Shown piece by piece: positions 28,379 through 37,667 of a stretch of 64,000 bases of DNA (position 1 is its first letter; each line of letters begins with the position of its first letter). A program made the position numbers and the translations under genes. Where the stretch lies: NCBI RefSeq assembly GCF_000381545.1, contig NZ_KB906677.1, positions 1-64,000 on the forward strand, given 5' to 3'. This stretch comes from Rhodonellum psychrophilum GCM71 = DSM 17998. GTDB taxonomy: Bacteria > Bacteroidota > Bacteroidia > Cytophagales > Cyclobacteriaceae. The notes under the pieces were generated by a model. The model did no database searches and had not been told where the DNA came from. It was given only the letters and a program-made list of their open reading frames with translations.

Positions 28379-28547
28379 AACCCGAAATATGCATTCCATT
28401 TCCAAAGGGGATCGAAGCTGGAAGAAAATCAGACTATAGGGAGACTAATTCTTCATGCCAAAAGAGCATGTTCAAAAATAGTCAAGCCCTCATTCATTAT
28501 CCGTTAATTACAAGCTTGAATTGAGTTCGGAATGCATAAAACGGGTT
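28379..28547. repeat. 170-bp intergenic element, copy C
   Basis: Runs from AACCCGAAATATGCA to TGCATAAAACGGGTT (169 bp), the best-preserved terminal inverted repeats of the family. Immediately to the left lies ACGGGTT, the end motif of another copy, so it may abut a decayed neighbour (28330-28377). It occupies the space upstream of the lipoprotein gene and downstream of aceA. Confidence 0.8.
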
Positions 28548-28623
28548 CAACGCTTTTGCAGAAAAAACCAGCGGCCAAAAAGCAAAACCGCAATACAAAT
28601 CAAGCATGTTTTGGCTAAAAATC

Positions 28624-28656
28624 AAAAAAGGTCCAGACATTGCCTGGACCTTTTTT
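28624..28656 (-). terminator. rho-independent terminator after aceA
   Basis: GGTCCAG-ACATTGC-CTGGACC between an A-run and a T-run, so it could work both ways. The only transcript ending nearby is aceBA on the minus strand, whose stop is at 28770. Confidence 0.8.
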
Positions 28657-28769
28657 ATCTCTCAAACCTATTAAACCTATTGTAGATATTCAAAGTATGA
28701 ATAACATGATCGAAAGGTATAAAATGTTTTTAAAAACTGCAAACAATCGATTGCGAAAATTTTATTCTG

Positions 28770-30050
28770 TTAAAATTGCGCCTCTTCTGTACTCCCTTTC
28801 AAAGCCATTGTAGAAGATTCTCCACCAGTGACAACTTGCTGAACTGCATCGTAATAACCCGTCCCAACAAAGGCTTGGTGCTTCACTGCCTTAAAGCCAT
28901 TTTTTTGTAAAGAAAATTCTCTTTCTTGCAATTCGGAGTACCCCGCCATTCCCCTGTCTTTGTAAGCCAGAGAAAGTTCGAACATGCTGGTGTTGAGTGC
29001 ATGGAATCCGGCTAGGGTGATAAACTGAAATTTATAGCCCAGTTCAGCCAAATTCTCCCTGAAAGTCAGCATCTCGCTCTTCGAAAGATGCGCCGCCCAG
29101 TTGAAGGATGGAGAGCAGTTGTAGGCCAGCATTTTGCCAGGAAACTTTTCATGGATGGCTTGGGCAAACTCCCTCGCATAACCCAGGTCAGGATTAGAGG
29201 TTTCCATCCAAATCAAATCAGCATAGGGTGCATAGGAAAGTCCTCTATCAATTCCCTGTTCGATTCCATTATTCACTTCATAAAAACCTTCCGAGGTTCT
29301 TTTCCCCGTAATGAACTTGTGATCCCTGGGATCAATATCCGAGGTGATCAAATTGGCTGCGTCAGCATCCGTTCTTGCAATGACAATAGTGGGAACACCA
29401 CATACGTCTGTTGCCAACCTTGCCGCCAAAAGTTTATTGATCGCTTCTTGTGTCGGGACCAATACTTTGCCTCCCAAGTGGCCGCATTTTTTGGCAGAAG
29501 ACAGCTGATCCTCAAAGTGGACACCGGAGGCGCCTGCTTCTATCATCATTTTCATCAACTCAAATGCGTTCAGGTTTCCACCAAAACCAGCTTCGGCGTC
29601 AGCAATGATAGGGACCAAATATTCCAAATCCGTGTTTCCCGATACGGACTGAATCTGGTCTGCTCTCAAAAGCGCATTGTTGATTCTTCTGACCACTGCG
29701 GGAACTGAATCAGCAGGATACAGACTTTGGTCGGGATACATTTGACCAGCCAAATTGGCATCTGCAGCCACTTGCCAGCCACTCAGGTAAATGGCCTCCA
29801 GTCCTGCTTGGACTTCCTGGATGGCTTGATTCCCCGTCAGTGCGCCAAGGCCTGCAATAAAGGGTTGATTGTTTAGTTTGTCCCAAAACCGCTCTGCACC
29901 CATTCTGGCAATGGAAAACTCCAACTTGTAACTTCCGGTGAGTCGCAAAACATCCTGTGCAGAATAATTTCTAAGGATGCCTTTCCATCTTGGATTGTTT
30001 TTCCAGTCATTTTCCATCGCCAAGGCATTTTCGATTGATTGATTTTTCAT
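28770..30050 (-). CDS. aceA: isocitrate lyase
   Basis: A 426-residue cytoplasmic enzyme of the glyoxylate shunt that splits isocitrate to glyoxylate and succinate. The catalytic-loop motif KKCGH is present ([17 protein letters not shown], about residues 187-203), together with [19 protein letters not shown] for Mg2+ binding, [14 protein letters not shown], and CSPSFNW near residue 315. Length is normal for the bacterial form. It follows aceB by 52 bp on the same strand and probably shares its transcript and its control from the 31705-31869 region. Confidence 0.96.
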   Translation of the reverse strand: MKNQSIENALAMENDWKNNPRWKGILRNYSAQDVLRLTGSYKLEFSIARMGAERFWDKLNNQPFIAGLGALTGNQAIQEVQAGLEAIYLSGWQVAADANLAGQMYPDQSLYPADSVPAVVRRINNALLRADQIQSVSGNTDLEYLVPIIADAEAGFGGNLNAFELMKMMIEAGASGVHFEDQLSSAKKCGHLGGKVLVPTQEAINKLLAARLATDVCGVPTIVIARTDADAANLITSDIDPRDHKFITGKRTSEGFYEVNNGIEQGIDRGLSYAPYADLIWMETSNPDLGYAREFAQAIHEKFPGKMLAYNCSPSFNWAAHLSKSEMLTFRENLAELGYKFQFITLAGFHALNTSMFELSLAYKDRGMAGYSELQEREFSLQKNGFKAVKHQAFVGTGYYDAVQQVVTGGESSTMALKGSTEEAQF

Positions 30051-30102
30051 AATTGTTAGGGTTAAATTGATTGTTGTGATTTAAGAATAAGGTCATTATA
30101 GT

Positions 30103-31704
30103 TTAAAGCATTGCATAGGCAGGGAGCGTGAGAAAATCGACAAAGTCGTTAGAAAGCACCAGCTTATCCATCAGCGCAGATGCCTGTTGCAGAGCCCTTC
30201 CATTGGCCCTCTCCTCCCCCAAAAGGGTTTTTATTTTTTCCATTTCCTGGAGTTTGAGGCTCAAATAAAATTCTCCGGTGATGGTTTGGCCGTCCTTGGT
30301 TTGGACACCATGCCTGATCCATTGCCAAAGTTGGGCGCGGCTAATCTCGGCCGTGGCGGCATCTTCCATCAGATTATACAATGCTGCTGCACCCACACCA
30401 GAAAGCCAGCTTTCCAAATAAAGAATACCCACATTGATATTGGTCCGCACTCCGGATTCCGTGATGCTCCCATCTGGAATCCTCACATCCAATAAATCCT
30501 CTGTTTCAAATCCTGAATGAAATGGTGGCTTATTTTTTTGATTGACATGTCCCTGATCAAAGGCCTTTGTAAAAACTTCTTCAGCAATGGGTACCAGAAA
30601 TGGATGGGCTACCCAGGTGCCATCATACCCAATGGAGGCTTCCCTCTCTTTGTCCGCCTTCACTTTTTCTTGAGCCATGCGGTTGATTTCTGCATCTTTG
30701 GCGGGGATAAAAGCAGACATCCCACCGATGGCATGCGCACCCCGTGCATGACATATTTCCACAAGTTTGGTGGCATAAGCCCTCATAAAGGGCGTTTCCA
30801 TCGTCACCAAGCTTCTATCGGGAAGTATGAAGGCGGGATTATTTCTGAATTTTTTGATAATGCTGAAAATATAATCCCACCGACCGGCATTGAGGGCCAC
30901 GAGGTGATCCTTAAGCTCATAGACGATATTGTCCATCTCCAAAGCCCCAAAAATGGTTTCTACCAAAACAGTGGTTTTGATCGTCTTTTGAGGGATTTTC
31001 AAGTAGTCCTGAGCCGCTACAAATACATCGTTCCACAAACGGGCCTCAAAATGACTTTCCAACTTTGGCAGGTAGAAGTAAGGCCCTGAGCCATTTTCCA
31101 ATAATTTTTTTGCATTGTGGAAGAAAAACAATCCAAAATCAACCAATGATGCGGAAAGTGGTTCCCCGTTGATGACCATGTTTTTTTCCTCCAAATGCCA
31201 ACCTCTTGGTCTCACTTTCAATACCGCATGCTTGGCATTCAACGCATAGGATTTCCCGTTTTCGGCTTCAAAATCAATTTGATTTCGGATGGCATCGTAA
31301 AGATTGATTTGTCCGGTAATGATGTTGTCCCAAGTGGGAGAAGTAGCGTCCTCGAAATCCGCCATAAAAACCTTTGCCCCACAATTCAGCGCATTGATGA
31401 CCATTTTCCGATCCACAGGACCTGTGATCTCCACTCTCCTATCTTCCAAATCTTCCGGTATGGCCGCGATCCTCCAATTCCCGCTTACATCCGGAATCTC
31501 CGCCAACACCGATTTCAACTCCCCCATTTCGAGCTGCTGCTGGACTCGCTGCCTTCTGACAAGAATTGAAAACCTCTTTTCCCTGAACTTCAATTCAAGA
31601 AAAGCCAAAAACCCCAATGCTTCGGGCGTTAGAATCTTTTCATACGCTTTGGGCATCTCTCCCAAAACCTTTAACTGTAAAGTATCTGATACTGCTATGG
31701 TCAT
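30103..31704 (-). CDS. aceB: malate synthase A
   Basis: A 533-residue enzyme condensing glyoxylate with acetyl-CoA to malate. Recognisable parts are VFMADFEDATSPTWDNIITG, LKVRPRGWHLEEKNMVINGE, LVETIFGALEMDNIVYELKD, HAIGGMSAFIPAKDAEIN and YDGTWVAHP. These are the conserved elements of the isoform A family, including the catalytic Arg and the Glu/Asp metal ligands. First gene of the aceB-aceA operon, divergent from the ScfR-type regulator. A possible -7 element (TACATTTA, minus strand, 31735-31742) lies about 30 bp upstream. Confidence 0.96.
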   Translation of the reverse strand: MTIAVSDTLQLKVLGEMPKAYEKILTPEALGFLAFLELKFREKRFSILVRRQRVQQQLEMGELKSVLAEIPDVSGNWRIAAIPEDLEDRRVEITGPVDRKMVINALNCGAKVFMADFEDATSPTWDNIITGQINLYDAIRNQIDFEAENGKSYALNAKHAVLKVRPRGWHLEEKNMVINGEPLSASLVDFGLFFFHNAKKLLENGSGPYFYLPKLESHFEARLWNDVFVAAQDYLKIPQKTIKTTVLVETIFGALEMDNIVYELKDHLVALNAGRWDYIFSIIKKFRNNPAFILPDRSLVTMETPFMRAYATKLVEICHARGAHAIGGMSAFIPAKDAEINRMAQEKVKADKEREASIGYDGTWVAHPFLVPIAEEVFTKAFDQGHVNQKNKPPFHSGFETEDLLDVRIPDGSITESGVRTNINVGILYLESWLSGVGAAALYNLMEDAATAEISRAQLWQWIRHGVQTKDGQTITGEFYLSLKLQEMEKIKTLLGEERANGRALQQASALMDKLVLSNDFVDFLTLPAYAML

Positions 31705-31760
31705 GATGATAAATGGTTTATGTGATTGATGTGATAAATGTAGGAAAACGAATTTAATAT

Positions 31761-31782
31761 AAAAAGCGAAATTTCGCTTTTT
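31761..31782. promoter_or_regulatory. perfect 22-bp palindrome between aceBA and the regulator gene (putative operator)
   Basis: AAAAAGCGAAA followed directly by its exact reverse complement. It sits midway between the divergent starts (31704 and 31870), 19-20 bp beyond the candidate aceB -7 element. Part of the half-site recurs as TTCGCTT at 31845-31851 close to the regulator start. The A-rich/GCAAA-like half-site is of the general type bound by RamB/ScfR regulators; binding is an inference. Confidence 0.6.
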
Positions 31783-31869
31783 ATTACTTTTCTTTTATTT
31801 ATGATTTTTCACAAAAAATTATTTCAACTGATATTTTTAATATCTTCGCTTAATCAAAAAAGGTAAATC

Positions 31870-33339
31870 GTGAAAGAAGAGCATATCAGGATAATTTTCG
31901 GATTGAAAGTCAAGCATCTCAGAAAGGAGAAAAACCTTTCTCTTCTGGAACTTTCCGAATTGACAGGAATCTCCATCTCCTATCTGAATGAGATTGAAAA
32001 GTCAAAAAAATACCCCAAATCTGACAAAATATTCAAATTGGCGGAAGTGCTGGGGGTAAACTATGATTATTTGGTTTCCCTCAAGTTGGAGGACAAAATG
32101 AAAACCATCTCTGATTTGCTCCAATCGGACATCCTTTCTGAACTTCCCCTGGAACTGTTCGGGATAGATGTCAGCTCATTTATTGAATTGCTTTCCGATG
32201 CTCCGTCTAAGCTGAATGCCTTTATCATCACCCTAATGGACATCAGCAGGGCATACGACATCTCCAAGGAGGAATTTTTCCTTTCTTCCCTCCGCGCCTA
32301 CCAAGAGATGCATGACAATTATTTCCCTAAAATCGAGCTTGAGGTAGAAAACTTCAAAAAATTAAACTCTTTGGTTCACTTGCCCAATTCAGCCATTCTG
32401 CATCAGATTTTGGTGGAAAAGTACAATTATCAAATCGAGTCTTTTGATTTTGATCTCGATCAGAGCCTCAAGGGAACACGGACGGTTTTATTCCCTGGCA
32501 AAAATCCAAAATTGCTTTTGAACCCCCATTTGACTGAAAACCAAAGGGTTTTTGCCTTGGGCAGGGAACTTGGATACAATCATTTGAGTCTCCAGAAAAG
32601 GGCCTATACCTCTTCCTGGGTTAGCGTCAATTCCTTTGAGGAAGTATTGAACAACTTCAAAGCGAGCTATTTTAGTTGCGCACTTTTGATTCCGGAAAAA
32701 GAAATCACCAAAGACTTGGAGTCTTTTTTTGCACAGGACAAATTAGATGAAGAGAAACTTTTGTCCTTGATCGAGAAGTACAATGTCACTCCCGAAACAC
32801 TGGTTTACAGAATGACGAATATTCTTCCAAAGCATTTTGGTCTCAAGGAATTGTTCTTCTTAAGAATCACCAAAAACTTGAATTCAGGGGATTTCTCCCT
32901 GAACAAGGAATTGCATCTCACGGGAATTCACCATCCGCACGCCTCCAAAAACAAGGAGGATTACTGCCGCAGATGGGTTTCGGCTACGATTTTCAAGGAG
33001 TTTGAGATACACAACAAGAACCGAATCGGAAAAGGCCAGTATTCCTTCTATCCAGATGGACAATCCTATTTTGTTTTTGCCATCGCGTACAGATCAGGTC
33101 TGGAAAAGCAAGAGCAGGTGAGTATTTCATTTGGGTTAAAAGTGAATTCCCAATTCAAGAAAAAGGTGAAGTTCCATAATGATTCCAAAATCCTCCTCAA
33201 ACATGTGGGGACAACCTGTCAAAGGTGTCCCGTAGAAAATTGCGAGGTGAGAGTTGCTCCTGCACACATTCTTGAAGCACAGAACAAAAAGGAAGAGAAG
33301 GAAAAAAGATTGGCCGAAATCAAAAGAGAATTTTCATGA
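31870..33339 (+). CDS. XRE-family short-chain-acyl regulator (ScfR/RamB type)
   Basis: A 489-residue transcription factor starting at a GTG. Residues 8-62 form an XRE helix-turn-helix (LSLLELSELTGISISYLNEI). The middle resembles the ImmA/IrrE-like domain but lacks an HExxH site (GRELGYNHLSLQKRA). The C-terminal region (about 345-475) is the ScfR/DUF2083 domain with the cysteine cluster TTCQRCPVENCEVR. Relatives such as RamB and PrpR control acetate, propionate and glyoxylate genes and sense acyl-CoA. Its position, divergent from aceB-aceA and overlapping aceK by ATGA, strongly suggests it controls the shunt. It may also regulate itself through the palindrome at 31761-31782. Confidence 0.88.
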   Translation: MKEEHIRIIFGLKVKHLRKEKNLSLLELSELTGISISYLNEIEKSKKYPKSDKIFKLAEVLGVNYDYLVSLKLEDKMKTISDLLQSDILSELPLELFGIDVSSFIELLSDAPSKLNAFIITLMDISRAYDISKEEFFLSSLRAYQEMHDNYFPKIELEVENFKKLNSLVHLPNSAILHQILVEKYNYQIESFDFDLDQSLKGTRTVLFPGKNPKLLLNPHLTENQRVFALGRELGYNHLSLQKRAYTSSWVSVNSFEEVLNNFKASYFSCALLIPEKEITKDLESFFAQDKLDEEKLLSLIEKYNVTPETLVYRMTNILPKHFGLKELFFLRITKNLNSGDFSLNKELHLTGIHHPHASKNKEDYCRRWVSATIFKEFEIHNKNRIGKGQYSFYPDGQSYFVFAIAYRSGLEKQEQVSISFGLKVNSQFKKKVKFHNDSKILLKHVGTTCQRCPVENCEVRVAPAHILEAQNKKEEKEKRLAEIKREFS

Positions 33340-35063
33340 ATGCCGAATTAAGCAAAACCATCGTTCATCTCATCCATCAGGGATTTGAAAGCTACATCAA
33401 TTCTTTTAAGGAATTGACCAGCCATGCCCCACATTTCTTTAAATCAAGGGATTGGAATGCAAGTCAACAAAACCACAGGAGGAGATTACTCCTTTACAAG
33501 GATCAGGTGTATGCTACCCGCCTCATTTTGGAAGGAATTTTAAAGGATCAGGTGGGGAATATCATGTTGTGGAAAGAGATAAAATCTGATTACAATTGGG
33601 AAATTACAGAAAGAAAAGACAAAGAACTTGCGGAGACCTTTTTCAATTCGGTGATCAGAAAAACATTTCCGGGATTGGCCATTTCCGATGAATTGATGTT
33701 TGTGCGTGAAGGCTATGACACCTGTGACATTCATCCTCAAGAACATTTGTTCTACAATTATCCCTCCCAATGGGGTTTACAGAAAATCATCAGAAAAATC
33801 GTTGCGGATTTTGATTTCGGTGTTCCCTATATGGAAAAGGAAAAGGACATCCAGTACCTGGTGAAAGCCGTCCGGGAGGTGATCCTTACCCGTTTTCAAG
33901 CCACTTCGGAAACCACCACTCAAGTGCTCAAGAGTGTTTTTTACCGAAACAAAGCGGCCTATCTGATCGGCAGAACCAGAATTGGTGGAAAATGGATGCC
34001 TTTTATCATTCCCTACATGAATGGCCCCAAAGGCATTTATGTAGATACCCTGATTTTTGACCCCAACATCATGAGTGGGCTTTTCAGCTTTTCCAGGTCT
34101 TATTTCATGGTGGAGGCAGAGATTCCATCCCAAATCATCGCCTTCCTGAACTCTGTGATTTCCCAAAAACTCATCCATGAACTCTACAATGCCATCGGCT
34201 TCAACAAGCATGGGAAAACCGAATTCTATCGGGATTTTCTAAACCACCTCGAGCGGACTTCGGATCCCTTTATCCAAGCAGAGGGGATCAAGGGGATGGT
34301 CATGACGGTGTTTACACTGCCTTCTTATAACATCGTATTCAAGATGATCAAGGACCATTTTGAACCCCCAAAAAGCATGACCAGGCTGGAAGTCCGGCAA
34401 AAATACAAATTGGTCTCCCTCCACGATCGGGTGGGAAGGATGGCTGATACCCATGAGTTCGAATTTTTTCGATTGCCTCTCGACAGGATTCACCCGGAAT
34501 TGGTCACCGAATTGAAAAACACCTGCAATTCCCTGCTCGAATTCACGCAGGATGAATTGATCATCAAACACCTTTATACCGAAAGGAGAATGGTCCCCCT
34601 GAACATCTACCTGGACAGCTGTACACTGGAAGAGGCCAAACACGTGGTCGAGGAATACGGCAATGCCATCCTCCAATTGGCACAGGCGAACATTTTCCCC
34701 GGAGACATGATGGTCAAAAACTTCGGCGTGACGCGGCAAAAGCGGGTTATTTTTTATGATTATGACGAAATCGAGTTTTTGACCGACATGAATTTCAGGT
34801 GGAAACCTAAGGCAGAAAACTATGAGCAGATCTATGCATCGGCACCTTGGTATGACATTGCCAAGAACGATGTGTTTCCCGAGGACTTCAGACGTTTTAT
34901 GATTGGCCGTGCCGATGTGAAGCCCCATTTTTTGGCGTTTCACGAAAAGCTGTTCAATCCAGACCATTGGAACCAAATCCAGGAAAAAATAAGGACGGGC
35001 GAATTGCTGCATGCTTTCCCCTATCCAAAAAGCATGAGGTTTCGACCTGAAGAAGAGGTTTAA
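33336..35063 (+). CDS. aceK: isocitrate dehydrogenase kinase/phosphatase
   Basis: A 575-residue bifunctional enzyme that phosphorylates and dephosphorylates isocitrate dehydrogenase to divert carbon into the glyoxylate shunt. The N-terminal regulatory part (LIHQGFESYINSFKELTSHA, RDWNASQQNHRRRLLLYKDQ) and the kinase-like C-terminal half (FKMIKDHFEPPKSMTR as the ATP-loop lysine region, NIFPGDMMVKNFGVTRQKRV as the catalytic loop, and IFYDYDEIEF as the metal-binding DFG-equivalent) are all intact. The ATG overlaps the regulator's stop by 4 bp, so the sensor regulator and AceK are made together. Classical operons place aceK after aceA; here it is split off to the divergent arm. Confidence 0.95.
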   Translation: MNAELSKTIVHLIHQGFESYINSFKELTSHAPHFFKSRDWNASQQNHRRRLLLYKDQVYATRLILEGILKDQVGNIMLWKEIKSDYNWEITERKDKELAETFFNSVIRKTFPGLAISDELMFVREGYDTCDIHPQEHLFYNYPSQWGLQKIIRKIVADFDFGVPYMEKEKDIQYLVKAVREVILTRFQATSETTTQVLKSVFYRNKAAYLIGRTRIGGKWMPFIIPYMNGPKGIYVDTLIFDPNIMSGLFSFSRSYFMVEAEIPSQIIAFLNSVISQKLIHELYNAIGFNKHGKTEFYRDFLNHLERTSDPFIQAEGIKGMVMTVFTLPSYNIVFKMIKDHFEPPKSMTRLEVRQKYKLVSLHDRVGRMADTHEFEFFRLPLDRIHPELVTELKNTCNSLLEFTQDELIIKHLYTERRMVPLNIYLDSCTLEEAKHVVEEYGNAILQLAQANIFPGDMMVKNFGVTRQKRVIFYDYDEIEFLTDMNFRWKPKAENYEQIYASAPWYDIAKNDVFPEDFRRFMIGRADVKPHFLAFHEKLFNPDHWNQIQEKIRTGELLHAFPYPKSMRFRPEEEV

Positions 35064-35070
35064 CTCAAAG

Positions 35071-35378
35071 AACCATGAGGTTTCCCTTAGAGCAATGCCT
35101 GCAAGAAAATCAGGCTTTTTGAAAAATAAGGCATCACACCTATGTGGTGAAGTCAAAAAAATTAACCAAATATATCATTATCAGGAATTTACATCCTTAA
35201 ATTGAATTGATAATGCAAATCCAGGTTTAAAGAAAAACGGATAGCACCGATCGGTGAAGTCAAAATTTCGAAGAACCGACTGATTCCTAAGTAATTTGAG
35301 GATCGAGTAGAAATATAAATGCATAAAAGGGGTTAAAACCCGGCATAAAACGAGTTAAAGCCCGAGAAAAACGGGTTA
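35071..35378. repeat. 170-bp intergenic element, composite copy D
   Basis: Two degraded copies side by side. One runs from about 35071 to 35227 (GCAAGAAAATCAGGC, TGTGGTGAAGTCA, ending TAATGCAAATCCAGGTTT). The other runs from about 35233 to 35334 (CGGTGAAGTCA ... AAATGCATAAAAGGGGTT). Extra end fragments (AACCCGGCATAAAACGAGTT, ACGGGTT) follow up to 35378. The final GGGTT overlaps the stop codon of tamL at 35376-35378. Confidence 0.7.
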
Positions 35379-37667
35379 AAAAGGATAGCCGATGGCAAAA
35401 TTGAACACCAGGTTTTCCCTTCTCCAATTTCGGTCCCGGAAATCGAAGGAATTTCCCCAGCGCTCGTTTTCGGGCAATGATGGAACCCTAAGGGGTGTGG
35501 CGAGATCAAAGCGGATCACAAAAAACTCGATATCAAACCGCAAGCCAAACCCTGTGCCTACTGCAAGTTCGTTCCACCATTTCGAGGTGAATTTACCCCC
35601 TGGAAGGGCTTCGTTTTCGTTCATCAACCAGACGTTCCCGGCATCCATAAAAAACGCCCCTTTCAATATTGACACAATCGGGAAGCGGTACTCGATATTT
35701 CCCTCCAACCTGATGTCTCCTGCCTGGTCGAAAAAAGAGCCCAAATTGAATTCTTCGGGACGGTAAGTGCCCGGACCAATGGACCTGATCCGGAATGCGC
35801 GGACGCTGTTTGGTCCCCCAGAGAAAAACTGTTTGACGAAGGGTAAGGAATTGGAATTGCCATAAGGAATCCCCACTCCTCCAAAAAGTCTGGTTGCGAT
35901 GGTGTGCTTTTGATTCATCCTGAGATAATATCTAAAATCAACATCGCCCCGTGAATACTGCGCATATCTTAGACCCAAAAAAGTGTTCGGGTCTCCACCA
36001 AAAACCCTGTTGGCCAGATTAATTCCATTTCCAGCCAAATCAACTGTGCTCGCCACAAAAATCCCATGGGTCCTGAATTTGTCTGACAACTTGTTATAAT
36101 TGAACGTGTAATTTATTCCCGCAATAAACTGCTGGTCAAAACTGCTGCGCAAAAAGGGATTTTTGTTCAAAATTTCCTCAAATTCATCCGATGTTCTGGA
36201 CAAGTTCACCACATTGATACTGATCGGATTGATTTCATGGTAAACAAAACGGTTTGCATTCCAAAAATAACCATAGTTACCGGAGAATGTATTTAACTTG
36301 TACAAGCCTCCCCTGCTGAGATATTCGGTACCCAAGCTGATTTTGGTTTTCGGCACCGAATAGCTGAAACGTTCTTTGATTGGGATAAAAAAGACCACCC
36401 TTGGATAGATCAAGTCTGCTTTCAGGCCCAACTCAATAGAATTCAAACCCGCTCTTTCCCCACTTGAAATCTGCGTTTCGTAGCCAAATTTCCCTGTTAT
36501 GTTCAGTGATTCCCCACCCAGAAAAAGATTTCTGTTGCGATAGGTAACGTTTAATGCCGGACCCGCGAAATTATTGGATTTGGATACCGCCTGAAGCTCT
36601 ACCCTTACCGAGCGCTTGGTCTGCGGCGAAAGGTAAATGCTTGCTTCAAGTGATCCCTGATCTCCCCGGTTTTCCACTTCGGTGTAACGAAGGTTGACAA
36701 ATCTATAATTGCCAATAGAGCTCAAACGGTTACTGGTGAGCCTTGATTTTTCTGGACTGAAATAGTCTGCGCTGTCTATCAGGATGTATTCATCCAGGAG
36801 AGCTGGCTTGAACACCACTTTCCCTTGGATAAATTCCTTTCCCTCCAGGAAAACGGTATCCAATTTTTCGCGTTCATCATCAATGGAATAGTTAGGGAAA
36901 ACCTTGATTCTGTCAATTTTGTAGGGAATGATGCCGGAAGTCGGTACACTTTTCTTGAACCTGAGAAAAAGGTCAAATTTCCTTAGGGTATCGCTGATAT
37001 TGGTGTCCGCCTCAAATACGAGATAATCCTGATTGAAATTATAATACCCTTTGTTCTTCAATGCTCCATCCAACCTCAAACGCTCCTCTTGAAGTGTGGC
37101 AAGATCAAACCTCATTCCTTCCTTGATCTGAGTATCCTCCAACAAAGCGATAATTTGCTTGTCAATTTCCAGAGAATCCCGGTCTATCTTAAAATTGACC
37201 AATGTATAGGGCGCTGAAATCTTCACCGTATAATCCACCTTGGCGAATTTTTCCTTTCGGGTCACATCTGAATTGGTGACGGAATAAAAAAAACCTCTGT
37301 TTTCCAAACGGTTCAAAATCAATTCTTCGGTTCTTTGTGGATCAACAGCACTAAAGTAAACCGGTTCCTGCCCCAGCTTTTTTTTCAAAAACCGATTGAT
37401 AAAACCAGGCTTCTCCTTGGACCCTTTATAATGCGCCCAGAGCCCCACGTACATTCCCAATATCTTTTTGTTTGGAATGGGCCTGATCAAACCCTCTACC
37501 TCGGACTCAATTGCCTTAAGGTCGGAAACCCTTTCTTTCGTTTCCAACTTCAGTTCGGCACCTTCATAGAGAAATTCATCCTCAGGGATATATTTTTTTA
37601 CACTACATCCTATAAATAGACTGTTCAAAAAAATCAAAAAGACAATATATATGTTCCTAATCTTCAT
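35376..37667 (-). CDS. tamL: TamL-type lipoprotein, BamA/TamA-family outer-membrane protein
   Basis: About 763 residues from the ATG at 37667, chosen because AAGGAGG lies directly upstream. The longer frame would put 26 charged residues before the signal peptide. The lipobox NSLFIGCSVKKYIP near residues 14-22 makes it a lipoprotein, as in the Bacteroidota TamL variant of TamA. POTRA-like domains run to about residue 370, then a BamA-type 16-strand barrel containing FSGGPNSVRAFRIRSIGPGT and ending FNFAIGYPF. It overlaps the end of the tamB-like gene by 11 bp. With that partner it probably moves proteins or lipids to the outer membrane. Confidence 0.88.
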   Translation of the reverse strand: MKIRNIYIVFLIFLNSLFIGCSVKKYIPEDEFLYEGAELKLETKERVSDLKAIESEVEGLIRPIPNKKILGMYVGLWAHYKGSKEKPGFINRFLKKKLGQEPVYFSAVDPQRTEELILNRLENRGFFYSVTNSDVTRKEKFAKVDYTVKISAPYTLVNFKIDRDSLEIDKQIIALLEDTQIKEGMRFDLATLQEERLRLDGALKNKGYYNFNQDYLVFEADTNISDTLRKFDLFLRFKKSVPTSGIIPYKIDRIKVFPNYSIDDEREKLDTVFLEGKEFIQGKVVFKPALLDEYILIDSADYFSPEKSRLTSNRLSSIGNYRFVNLRYTEVENRGDQGSLEASIYLSPQTKRSVRVELQAVSKSNNFAGPALNVTYRNRNLFLGGESLNITGKFGYETQISSGERAGLNSIELGLKADLIYPRVVFFIPIKERFSYSVPKTKISLGTEYLSRGGLYKLNTFSGNYGYFWNANRFVYHEINPISINVVNLSRTSDEFEEILNKNPFLRSSFDQQFIAGINYTFNYNKLSDKFRTHGIFVASTVDLAGNGINLANRVFGGDPNTFLGLRYAQYSRGDVDFRYYLRMNQKHTIATRLFGGVGIPYGNSNSLPFVKQFFSGGPNSVRAFRIRSIGPGTYRPEEFNLGSFFDQAGDIRLEGNIEYRFPIVSILKGAFFMDAGNVWLMNENEALPGGKFTSKWWNELAVGTGFGLRFDIEFFVIRFDLATPLRVPSLPENERWGNSFDFRDRNWRRENLVFNFAIGYPF

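Noticed and set aside
31870-33339. Active ImmA/IrrE-type metallopeptidase in the regulator
   Set aside because: The region aligned with the zinc site reads RELGYNHL and lacks HExxH, so protease activity is unlikely. The protein fits the ScfR-type regulators instead.
34239-35156. 305-residue minus-strand frame opposite aceK
   Set aside because: aceK on the plus strand has intact catalytic motifs throughout; the opposite frame is a shadow.
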